Shown: piece after piece, positions 1-5,960 of the stretch
How positions within the stretch are numbered: the first letter of the stretch is position 1
Layout of the letters: each line of letters starts with the position of its first letter
Assembly (NCBI GenBank): GCA_905373425.1
Contig: CAJPST010000066.1
Coordinates: 1 to 11,294, forward strand
DNA length: 11,294 nt
From: an uncultured Mesocricetibacter sp.
GTDB lineage: Bacteria > Pseudomonadota > Gammaproteobacteria > Enterobacterales > Pasteurellaceae
Reading direction: 5' to 3'
Notes under the pieces: model-generated
The model's input: the letters and a program-made list of their open reading frames with translations, nothing else
Databases searched by the model: none
What the model was told of the DNA's origin: nothing
Translations under genes and position numbers: made by a program

Positions 1-29
1 TAAATTAAATACACCTATTGAACAATGAC

Positions 30-60
30 AGTTGGTAATTATTATTACCAACTTTCTTAT
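30..60 (+). terminator. Rho-independent terminator of a gene left of the window
   Basis: A perfect 10-bp stem (30-39 AGTTGGTAAT and 44-53 ATTACCAACT) has a 4-base loop and is followed on the plus strand by a T-rich run (TTCTTATT). The minus strand has no U-tract after the hairpin, so it most likely ends a plus-strand gene outside the window. It could also shield the 3' end of usg, but less well. Confidence 0.6.
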
Positions 61-118
61 TAAAAATCTGGCAAAGGTCAAACTAAATTTGTAGAAATCT
101 TTCATGCCTCAAATACGC

Positions 119-1096
119 TTAGTACCCTTGCAGATAAACTGTTTTCAACAGTTTCACGCCTAACAATGCCAAATTAAAGCGTTGGTCATCCGCAACCGTC
201 CAGAATTCAACCCCGTTTTCTATCGAATTTTCAAGTGCTTTTAAGTTGCCGATGTGCAGTTTCACGGCTTGTTCACCATTTTCCTTTTCGCCGTTAGTCA
301 CAGGGGTAATCAAGCTATCTTCATATTGAAGCAAATCGTTGTTTTGCCATGCGGCTAATAAGCCGTCCGAATCTAAAGCATAATCAGAAAGCACGGTTAT
401 TGTTTGCGACATACCGTAAAAGACCGGTACGCGTATCGGATGAAATACTACACGCTCCGCTTGCGGGAAGATTTTTTGCAACTGCGCACTCAACGTTGCC
501 GTCTCAAGTGGAAAGACATCAAACGCCAAACGTTGCTGCTCTTCTTCAATTGGTAATCCGTTTAACAAACGTGCCGTCTGTCCCGCAAGCTGATTGACAG
601 ATTCGGTATTAACATAAGACGCTGGCAATAAAGATGTAACAACAATTTGATTTAACGAGCTATTTTCAATTAAATAACCGGCGGTTAGCGCTACTTGGCT
701 TACCTGCGGATCAGGCAAACAAACTATGTTACGTTGCCGTAATTCGCTTAACTGTCCCTCATTCACCGTAGGCACAACTAACGGCACATCGGATAACATA
801 GCGCATATGCCCTTCATATCCAGCACTACACACCCCGCATCAGCCGCTTTGGCAATATGCGGAGCATGATTGATATCGCCGGCAAACAATAAATAGTCAA
901 AGTCAGACCATTGCGCATCTTCCATCTTTAACTGTTCTACCGCCCGATTATTAAAGCGCACACCCTGTTCTTCATTAAACGAGTAGATCTCAATAATAGA
1001 TAACTTCTTAATTTCCAACTGACTTTGCTGTAAACATTCTGCTATTTTTTCACATAATTCAAATTCTGCAGCGATCGCTATATTTAATTCACTCAT
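119..1096 (-). CDS. usg: Usg/USG-1-like protein, aspartate-semialdehyde dehydrogenase homolog
   Basis: This 325-residue protein resembles E. coli Usg (about 337 residues), a paralog of aspartate-semialdehyde dehydrogenase (ASADH) with no established enzyme activity. Shared segments include DVPLVVPTVN (103-112), VTSLLPAS near 153, LAGQTARLLNG (170-180), PVFYG near 224 and the C-terminal FWTVADDQRFNLALLGVKL. The ASADH active-site N-P-N-C region reads C-L-P-D-P-Q (126-131), so the catalytic Cys is absent. The N-terminal Rossmann glycines that E. coli Usg keeps (GATGAVG) are also gone: this one reads AIAAEFELCEK (7-17). It is probably not a dehydrogenase. The start has only a weak A/G-rich ribosome site (AGAGAAA). 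A TACAAT -10-like box lies on the minus strand at 1132-1137. It stands alone and is divergent from tcyP. Confidence 0.85.
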   Translation of the reverse strand: MSELNIAIAAEFELCEKIAECLQQSQLEIKKLSIIEIYSFNEEQGVRFNNRAVEQLKMEDAQWSDFDYLLFAGDINHAPHIAKAADAGCVVLDMKGICAMLSDVPLVVPTVNEGQLSELRQRNIVCLPDPQVSQVALTAGYLIENSSLNQIVVTSLLPASYVNTESVNQLAGQTARLLNGLPIEEEQQRLAFDVFPLETATLSAQLQKIFPQAERVVFHPIRVPVFYGMSQTITVLSDYALDSDGLLAAWQNNDLLQYEDSLITPVTNGEKENGEQAVKLHIGNLKALENSIENGVEFWTVADDQRFNLALLGVKLLKTVYLQGY

Positions 1097-1186
1097 TTTT
1101 TCTCTAATACTATTTCTGATTTTAAAACTACATTGTACTGATTTTCCTACTCAAAAGAAAACGCTATCACCGTAAAATGCTGTTAA

Positions 1187-1195
1187 AAGTGCGGT
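1187..1195 (+). repeat. DNA uptake signal sequence (USS), Hin type
   Basis: An exact AAGTGCGGT core followed by AGATTTTTTC, which fits the AT-rich extension of the Hin-type uptake signal. It lies in the divergent spacer between usg and tcyP. In Pasteurellaceae this word marks DNA for uptake during natural transformation. Confidence 0.9.
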
Positions 1196-1223
1196 AGATT
1201 TTTTCTCCGTTTTATAAATTTCA

Positions 1224-1252
1224 TTTGCACATTAACTTAAATTTGCTTTAAT
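1224..1252 (+). promoter_or_regulatory. Probable sigma-70 promoter of tcyP
   Basis: TTTGCA at 1224-1229 (4 of 6 to TTGACA) is followed after exactly 17 bases by TTTAAT at 1247-1252 (5 of 6 to TATAAT). This predicts a start near 1260 and a leader of about 35 bases before the tcyP ATG at 1295, which has a good ribosome site AAGGAA at 1284-1289. The prediction rests on sequence match and spacing only. Confidence 0.4.
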
Positions 1253-1294
1253 AAGGTTTCCTTCAATTTAATCCTAACAACATAAGGAACGTCT

Positions 1295-2617
1295 ATGATT
1301 ATTTTGAACATCACTATCTTTTTAGCAATTATCTTCTTACTTAATCTACTGTTTAAACGCACGCAAAAACTAGGTCAAACTGTCTTTGTCGCCCTACTTA
1401 TCGGTTTAGGATTAGGAGCAATATGGCAAACCTTTTTCGATAAAGAATCCTTAGTTGCATTACTTGATTGGACAAATATCGTCGGCACGGGCTATGTGCG
1501 TTTATTGCAAATGATCGTTATGCCGTTGGTATTCATTTCCGTACTTTCTGCCATTACTAAACTTAAACAGGCAGGGGCGCTTGGTAAAATCAGCGTCAGT
1601 GTATTATCAATATTATTAATTACCACGGCAATTGCCGCTGCTATCGGTATTGCAATGACTTATTTATTCAATCTCTCTGCCGAGGGATTAATCGCCGGCG
1701 AACGTGAACTGGCAGCACAAGCCAGCGTAGAAGGACGAGTAGAAAAAGTAGCAAATTTAAGCATTCCTGCCATGATTATTTCCTTTATTCCGCGCAATCC
1801 GTTTGCCGAATTGACCGGTGCCAACCCGACCTCAATCATCAGCACGGTTATTTTTTCGGCATTATTAGGAATCGCGGTACTGAGTTTACGCAAAGAAGAC
1901 GAAGCATTAGGCGAACGTATTGCGCAAGGCGTAGATACTTTGAATAAGTTAATTATGCGGTTGGTCCGTTTTGTTATCCGTCTCACGCCTTACGGGGTAT
2001 TCGCCTTAATGTTAAAAATGGCGGCCACCTCCAAATGGGAAGACATCGTTAACTTAGGAACCTTTATCATTGCCTCCTATGCGGCAATTTTATTGATGTT
2101 TATCGTACACGGCATTCTACTTGCCTTGTTCCGCATTAACCCATTGGATTACTTCAGAAAAGTGTTGCCGACTTTGAGCTTTGCTTTCACATCCCGCTCC
2201 AGTGCGGCAACCATTCCATTTAATATCGAAACACAAACCAATAAATTAGGAAATGACAGCGTTATTGCTAACTTTTCGGCAACTTTCGGTACCACTATCG
2301 GGCAAAATGGCTGCGCCGGTATTTATCCCGCTATGCTGGCAGTGATGGTTGCTCCAACAGTCGGTATTGATCCGTTTAGTATCGGTTACGTCGCCACATT
2401 GATTTTAGTAGTTGCGATTTCTTCATTCGGCATTGCAGGTGTAGGTGGCGGAGCGACCTTTGCCGCCATCGTAGTGCTTTCAACGTTGAATTTACCCCTT
2501 GCATTGGTAGGCTTGTTGATCTCGATCGAACCGCTTATTGATATGGGACGCACTGCCTTAAACGTTAACGGTGCGATAACTGCCGGTACTATTACCAATA
2601 AAATACTGAAAAAATAA
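1295..2617 (+). CDS. tcyP: L-cystine transporter, dicarboxylate/amino acid:cation symporter (DAACS) family, TcyP/YdjN type
   Basis: This 440-residue inner-membrane symporter has many hydrophobic segments from residue 1 on. The DAACS family couples substrate uptake to Na+ or H+; the TcyP/YdjN branch imports L-cystine (family knowledge; substrate not provable here). Family signatures are QMIVMPLVFISVLSAI (72-87), the serine-rich reentrant hairpin motif SRSSAATIP (300-308), FGTTIGQNGCAGIYPAM (331-347), and the C-terminal GVGGGATFAA (382-391) with EPLIDMGRTALNVNG (412-426), which holds the ion/substrate-binding NVNG. The length is slightly shorter than E. coli YdjN (about 463). The start is supported by AAGGAA six bases upstream. 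It has its own promoter and a terminator directly behind it. The next gene, ybaK, also concerns cysteine, acting on mischarged Cys-tRNA. An alternative would be another DAACS substrate such as glutamate, but the motif set favours cystine. Confidence 0.88.
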   Translation: MIILNITIFLAIIFLLNLLFKRTQKLGQTVFVALLIGLGLGAIWQTFFDKESLVALLDWTNIVGTGYVRLLQMIVMPLVFISVLSAITKLKQAGALGKISVSVLSILLITTAIAAAIGIAMTYLFNLSAEGLIAGERELAAQASVEGRVEKVANLSIPAMIISFIPRNPFAELTGANPTSIISTVIFSALLGIAVLSLRKEDEALGERIAQGVDTLNKLIMRLVRFVIRLTPYGVFALMLKMAATSKWEDIVNLGTFIIASYAAILLMFIVHGILLALFRINPLDYFRKVLPTLSFAFTSRSSAATIPFNIETQTNKLGNDSVIANFSATFGTTIGQNGCAGIYPAMLAVMVAPTVGIDPFSIGYVATLILVVAISSFGIAGVGGGATFAAIVVLSTLNLPLALVGLLISIEPLIDMGRTALNVNGAITAGTITNKILKK

Positions 2618-2619
2618 AA

Positions 2620-2659
2620 AAGTGCGGTGGATTTTTTAGCTAAAATCTACCGTTTTTAT
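2620..2659 (+). terminator. USS-containing terminator after tcyP
   Basis: An exact uptake signal AAGTGCGGT sits at 2620-2628. Its CGGTGGATTTT (2625-2635) pairs with AAAATCTACCG (2642-2652) with one G-U type mismatch and a 6-base loop. A T-run (TTTTTATT) follows. It begins three bases after the tcyP stop, so it should separate tcyP from ybaK transcription. Confidence 0.7.
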
Positions 2660-2693
2660 TCTGTCTAATAACTTACTGAAGTTTGGAAAATAA

Positions 2694-3173
2694 ATGACTC
2701 CCGCTGTAGATTTACTTAAAAAACATAAAATTGCTTTCACTTTACACACTTACGAACACGATCCGAATAATACTCACTTTGGTGACGAGGCCGCCGAAAA
2801 ATTAGGGATTGATCCGAATCAATCGTTTAAAACGTTATTGGTTGCGGAAAACGGTGATCAGAAAAAACTCGCCTGCTTCGTTCTACCGACAGCCAATATG
2901 TTAAATTTGAAAAAAGCAGCCAAAGCCATCGGCGTGAAAAAAATCGATCTTGCGGATAAAGATGCTGCTCAAAAAAGCACGGGATATTTAGTGGGCGGCA
3001 TCAGCCCGTTAGGTCAGAAAAAACGCTTAAAAACCGTTATTCATCAATCTGCACTCGACTTTGATAAAATCTACGTTTCCGGCGGAAAACGCGGCTTAAG
3101 CATTGAACTTGCTCCGCAAGATCTGGCTCAGATATTGATGGCGGAATTTATTGATATTGTTGATGAGGAATAG
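2694..3173 (+). CDS. ybaK: Cys-tRNA(Pro) deacylase YbaK
   Basis: This 159-residue protein hydrolyses Cys-tRNA(Pro), clearing cysteine wrongly charged by prolyl-tRNA synthetase. It acts in trans in the cytoplasm and belongs to the INS/ProXp editing-domain superfamily. Visible family features are Y20, F29, and the catalytic-pocket lysine K46 in SFKTLL (44-49). Others are the GYLVGGISPLG loop (97-107) and SGGKRGL (129-135). The length equals that of H. influenzae YbaK, for which a structure is known. The ATG at 2694 has a purine-rich GGAAAA upstream. It lies 76 bases behind tcyP, with a terminator between, so it probably has its own promoter in that gap, though I see no clear one. A bidirectional terminator follows at 3198-3241. 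Confidence 0.93.
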   Translation: MTPAVDLLKKHKIAFTLHTYEHDPNNTHFGDEAAEKLGIDPNQSFKTLLVAENGDQKKLACFVLPTANMLNLKKAAKAIGVKKIDLADKDAAQKSTGYLVGGISPLGQKKRLKTVIHQSALDFDKIYVSGGKRGLSIELAPQDLAQILMAEFIDIVDEE

Positions 3174-3184
3174 AACATTAAGAA

Positions 3185-3207
3185 CGGAAAAGAGCGGAAA
3201 AGAGCGG
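3185..3207. repeat. 10-base tandem duplication
   Basis: CGGAAAAGAG occurs twice head to tail (3185-3194, 3195-3204) and begins a third copy (CGG). The second copy runs into the left arm of the ybaK terminator. It looks like a local slippage duplication. Confidence 0.6.
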
Positions 3208-3241
3208 TAGAAATTTCTTGTATTTTTTCCACCGCACTTTT
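3198..3241. terminator. Bidirectional terminator with USS between ybaK and the small lipoprotein gene
   Basis: AAAAGAGCGGTAGAAA (3198-3213) pairs with TTTCCACCGCACTTTT (3226-3241), 14 of 16 bases. The right arm contains an exact uptake signal on the minus strand (3231-3239), and the left arm holds a one-mismatch copy (AAGAGCGGT). Both strands run into T-rich sequence, so it can end ybaK from the left and the minus-strand lipoprotein/tyrA transcripts from the right. Confidence 0.65.
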
Positions 3242-3267
3242 CGTTTTGTTATCTTTTCTTAATTGCT

Positions 3268-3417
3268 TTAATTGGTATTAATTCCAAAAGTTTGGCTGCT
3301 TTGATCGTATTTTAAGCCGGAACGCGAACCTTCAGAACCGTTAAAATAAATGTCTTTCGGTTGGGAGCAGGCGCTAAGGGCAATAACAGCAACGAGAGCG
3401 AAAAATAATGTTTTCAT
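3268..3417 (-). CDS. Small lipoprotein of unknown function (49 residues)
   Basis: This is a 49-codon gene that length cutoffs easily miss. The N-terminus MKTLFFALVAVIALSAC is a classic lipoprotein signal: a lysine at position 2, a hydrophobic core, and lipobox L-S-A-C with Cys17 as the lipidated residue. Ser at +2 suggests sorting to the outer membrane. The mature part is only about 33 residues, polar, with GSEGSRSG in the middle and a C-terminal FGINTN. Support for expression: ribosome site AAAGGA six bases before the ATG, and a strong promoter at 3447-3475. It is downstream of tyrA on the same strand with no clear terminator between, so read-through from aroF-tyrA is possible. I do not recognise the family. 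Its size class resembles entericidin-like peptides, but no such similarity is claimed. Confidence 0.8.
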   Translation of the reverse strand: MKTLFFALVAVIALSACSQPKDIYFNGSEGSRSGLKYDQSSQTFGINTN

Positions 3418-3446
3418 AAAATATCCTTTTGTTTTTTTAAAACGCT

Positions 3447-3475
3447 ATTTTAAACGCTCTCATGCAGGCGGTCAA
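3447..3475 (-). promoter_or_regulatory. Sigma-70 promoter of the small lipoprotein gene
   Basis: Read on the minus strand, TTGACC (3470-3475, 5 of 6 to TTGACA) is followed by a 17-base spacer and TAAAAT (3447-3452, 5 of 6 to TATAAT). The expected start near 3440 leaves a leader of about 23 bases that holds the AAAGGA ribosome site. Box quality and spacing are the best of any promoter in this window. Confidence 0.6.
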
Positions 3476-3488
3476 ATTTACCTGCCAT

Positions 3489-4616
3489 TTAACTGTGCTG
3501 ACGTTTGTCGTTTGCCTGTTGTAGCAGGTGGCGGCTTTCTTGCATAAATAAATCAGAATATTCACCAAACCATTCCCGAACTTGATTGAAAGTTTTGATA
3601 AACCCTTCCCGATCACCGTTTTCAAAGAATTTCAGACTTTCTTCATAGCTTTGTTTCAGGCTTTCTATTACGGCCAGATTTTCAGGCTTATCCATAATAA
3701 TATCGGCATAAAGCTCTGCGTCCTGAGCAAATAAACGCCCAATCATCGCCAACTCCAAACGGTAAATCGGTGAAGATAACGCCAATAATTTAGATAATTT
3801 CACCGGTTGTTTAGATAGGTGCAAACCGTTGGCAAAAGTCGCGAAGTGACGCAAAGCCTGAATGTAAGTCATATTTTGATCGTGTTCGGCGGCATCTGTA
3901 CAATAAATTCTCGCCCCCCACATTTCAATTTGTTCAAGTAACCATTGATAATGTTCGGGATAGCGACCATCGCAACGCACAACAACTTGTTTTGCCATGC
4001 TGGCAATATCGGGCCCAAACATCGGGTGCAAACCGAGTACCGCGCCACGATGAACCTCAAGCATTTTTTGCAACGGTTGGCATTTAACTGAAGTTAAATC
4101 GGCTAATAACATATTTTCGGCTAAATAAGGTTGCAGACGTTCGATAGTTTGTAACGTTTTGGCGATCGGTACACAAACAATCACTACATCTGCGCCACGT
4201 AAAATTTCAGCAGCACGCCCCCAATCCTCACTGCCTAATGCCTCTACCTGATAACCGGACAATCTCAGATAACGCAAAAACAATCCGCCTAACTTTCCCT
4301 TTCCGCCGACAATTACAATTTTTTTTATCTCAGGATTCACGGTTTTAAATCCATGGTGATTTTCACTGACATAAGATTCACGCATTAAACGACGCAGCAC
4401 GTCTTCAATTAAATCCGGCGGGACGCCTTTTCTTTGTGCTTCTTCACGTCTGGCTTGCAGCATATCCGCTTCACGTTCCGGCACATAAATCGGTAAACCC
4501 TGTTGATGTTTAATTTCACCGACCTTTTTCACTAATGCCAAACGTTTGGCAAAAATCTCGATCAATTCTTGATCCAGACTGTCAATTTCTTTTCTAATGT
4601 CTTTCAATGCATCCAT
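3489..4616 (-). CDS. tyrA: T-protein: chorismate mutase / prephenate dehydrogenase
   Basis: This 375-residue bifunctional cytoplasmic enzyme makes 4-hydroxyphenylpyruvate for tyrosine: chorismate to prephenate, then NAD+-dependent oxidative decarboxylation. Residues 1-90 are an AroQ-type chorismate mutase: LKDIRKEIDSLDQELIEIFAKR, GEIKHQQGLPIYVPERE near 33-49, PPDLIEDVLRRLMRESY (66-82). The dehydrogenase follows, with the nucleotide-binding GGKGKLGG (104-111), catalytic His197 in GLHPMFGPD, and EHDQNMTYIQALRHFATF near 244-261. LSSPIYRLELAMIGRLFAQD further on is near-identical to E. coli TyrA. Length matches E. coli (373). It lies 41 bases after aroF on the same strand, the order of the E. coli aroF-tyrA operon, and should share its TyrR-controlled promoter. 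Feedback inhibition by tyrosine is expected from the family. Confidence 0.97.
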   Translation of the reverse strand: MDALKDIRKEIDSLDQELIEIFAKRLALVKKVGEIKHQQGLPIYVPEREADMLQARREEAQRKGVPPDLIEDVLRRLMRESYVSENHHGFKTVNPEIKKIVIVGGKGKLGGLFLRYLRLSGYQVEALGSEDWGRAAEILRGADVVIVCVPIAKTLQTIERLQPYLAENMLLADLTSVKCQPLQKMLEVHRGAVLGLHPMFGPDIASMAKQVVVRCDGRYPEHYQWLLEQIEMWGARIYCTDAAEHDQNMTYIQALRHFATFANGLHLSKQPVKLSKLLALSSPIYRLELAMIGRLFAQDAELYADIIMDKPENLAVIESLKQSYEESLKFFENGDREGFIKTFNQVREWFGEYSDLFMQESRHLLQQANDKRQHS

Positions 4617-4637
4617 CTTAAGCCGTTCCAGTCAATA

Positions 4638-4646
4638 AAGTGCGGT
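4638..4646 (+). repeat. DNA uptake signal sequence (USS) in the aroF-tyrA spacer
   Basis: Exact AAGTGCGGT followed by CATTTTTTAGG. It occupies much of the 41-base gap between aroF and tyrA. It is unpaired, so it does not form a terminator here, which agrees with co-transcription. Confidence 0.88.
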
Positions 4647-4657
4647 CATTTTTTAGG

Positions 4658-5713
4658 TTATTTTCTTTGTTTCAGTGCTGTAGCGACCTTGCGCAGTAAG
4701 CTATCGGTAGTCTCCCAGTCAATACAGGCATCGGTGATAGAAACACCATATTTCATCTCGCTAACCGGTTGTTCCGCACTTTGATTACCTGCATTGATAT
4801 GACTTTCAATCATCAATCCAATAATCGATTTATTGCCATTCACGATTTGATTTGTCGCTTCTTCCGCTACCGCAGGTTGACGACGATAATCTTTATTGGA
4901 ATTGCCATGGCTGCAATCGATCATAATCGCACTTTCCAATCCTGCTTTTTCTAATTCCCGTTCACATTCCTTGACAAATTCCGCCGCAAAATTCGGTACT
5001 TTTCCTCCGCGTAAAATAACGTGTCCATCCGGATTACCTTCCGTATGTAGCAAGTTAACCTGACCGTTTTGATTAATACCAATAAAACTATGCCCCATTG
5101 AAGCGGCTTTCATCGCATTAATTGCCGTAGCAAGACTACCGTCCGTGCCGTTTTTAAAACCGACGGCCATAGATAAACCGGAAGCCAATTCACGGTGAGT
5201 TTGCGATTCCGTAGTACGCGCACCGATAGCCGACCAACTGAATAAATCCGCCATATATTGCGGCGTCATCGGATCAAGCGCTTCGGTCGCCAACGGCAGT
5301 CCAAGTTCTGCCAGTTCCAGCAATAGTTCTCGTGCAATGTGCAAACCGTGTTCCACATCAAAAGAACCGTCAATTTTCGGATCGTTAATCAACCCTTTCC
5401 ATCCGACGGTAGTACGAGGTTTTTCAAAATAAACACGCATAACAATGTAAAGTTCGTCTTTTAATTCATCTGCCAAAGCTTTTAAACGCTTACCATAATC
5501 CAACGCAGCTAAGGGATCATGCACCGAACAAGGACCAACCACAACTAACAAACGCTTATCTTTTTTATGGATAATATCTGAAATTTCACGGCGATGAGTT
5601 TCTATTTGCCCACGTAACACTTGAGGTAATGGCAATTTTTGTTTGAGCTCGGCAGGAGTAATTAATACTTTTTCGTCAACAATACGAACGTTATGGATGC
5701 TGTCTTTGTTCAT
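4658..5713 (-). CDS. aroF: 3-deoxy-7-phosphoheptulonate (DAHP) synthase, tyrosine-sensitive AroF type
   Basis: This 351-residue class I DAHP synthase condenses phosphoenolpyruvate with erythrose 4-phosphate, the first shikimate-pathway step. Metal ligands can be placed at Cys62 (VVGPCSVHDP), His269 (DCSHGNSNK), Glu303 (LMIES) and Asp328 (SITDAC). YFEKPRTTVGWKG (95-107) and SAIGARTTESQTHRE (161-175) are substrate-binding signatures. It is AroF rather than AroG: the N-terminus MNKDSIHNV parallels E. coli AroF MQKDALNNV, and LPLATEALDP, INQNGQV and NSNKDYRRQPAVAE are AroF-type. Asn8 and Pro148, positions tied to tyrosine feedback in E. coli AroF, are both kept, so it should be inhibited by tyrosine. 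Ribosome site AGGAAA precedes the ATG. It is first in the operon with tyrA, behind two TyrR boxes. Confidence 0.95.
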   Translation of the reverse strand: MNKDSIHNVRIVDEKVLITPAELKQKLPLPQVLRGQIETHRREISDIIHKKDKRLLVVVGPCSVHDPLAALDYGKRLKALADELKDELYIVMRVYFEKPRTTVGWKGLINDPKIDGSFDVEHGLHIARELLLELAELGLPLATEALDPMTPQYMADLFSWSAIGARTTESQTHRELASGLSMAVGFKNGTDGSLATAINAMKAASMGHSFIGINQNGQVNLLHTEGNPDGHVILRGGKVPNFAAEFVKECERELEKAGLESAIMIDCSHGNSNKDYRRQPAVAEEATNQIVNGNKSIIGLMIESHINAGNQSAEQPVSEMKYGVSITDACIDWETTDSLLRKVATALKQRK

Positions 5714-5751
5714 TGCGATTTCCTATTAGATTTATGCTTAATTTTATAGAG

Positions 5752-5769
5752 TGTAAATTAATTTTTACA
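5752..5769. promoter_or_regulatory. TyrR box 1 (operator of aroF-tyrA)
   Basis: TGTAAA-TTAATT-TTTACA is a perfect match to the TyrR box consensus TGTAAA-N6-TTTACA. It lies 38 bases upstream of the aroF start codon and partly overlaps an AT-rich promoter zone (minus-strand TATAAA at about 5744-5749). TyrR with tyrosine represses aroF-tyrA in E. coli, and repression is inferred here. Confidence 0.85.
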
Positions 5770-5773
5770 TCTG

Positions 5774-5791
5774 TGTAAATCATATTTTACA
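5774..5791. promoter_or_regulatory. TyrR box 2 (operator of aroF-tyrA)
   Basis: A second perfect consensus palindrome, TGTAAA-TCATAT-TTTACA. Its centre is 22 bases from that of box 1, two helical turns, so TyrR dimers would bind on the same DNA face and could cooperate. Both boxes are further out than the ribosome site and inside the promoter region. Confidence 0.85.
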
Positions 5792-5843
5792 CTCTAAAAT
5801 TTAAAACTCAACTCAAATTTATAACAAGTTTAGACAAATAGAA

Positions 5844-5909
5844 AAAGTGCGGTTGATTTTTTAGCTGTTTTGTCAAAATAAAAAACAGTAAAAAAACTTA
5901 CCGCACTTT
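5844..5909 (-). terminator. Terminator of sppA made from an inverted USS pair
   Basis: Two exact uptake signals in opposite orientation (5845-5853 plus, 5900-5908 minus) form the base of a long stem. The left arm 5844-5871 pairs with 5882-5909 over most of about 28 bases, including CTGTTTT with AAAACAG near the loop. On the minus strand the stem is followed by TTTTTCTATTTG, so it ends sppA transcription before the aroF promoter. Confidence 0.75.
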
Positions 5910-5960
5910 AGGCTGGGGAAGTCAGAGAGCATTCCTCTCCGGCTTTTCAATCGGTAACGA

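Noticed and set aside
1660..1986. 108-codon open frame on the minus strand inside tcyP
   Set aside because: Antisense shadow of a strongly conserved transporter. No ribosome site or domain; composition follows the opposite gene.
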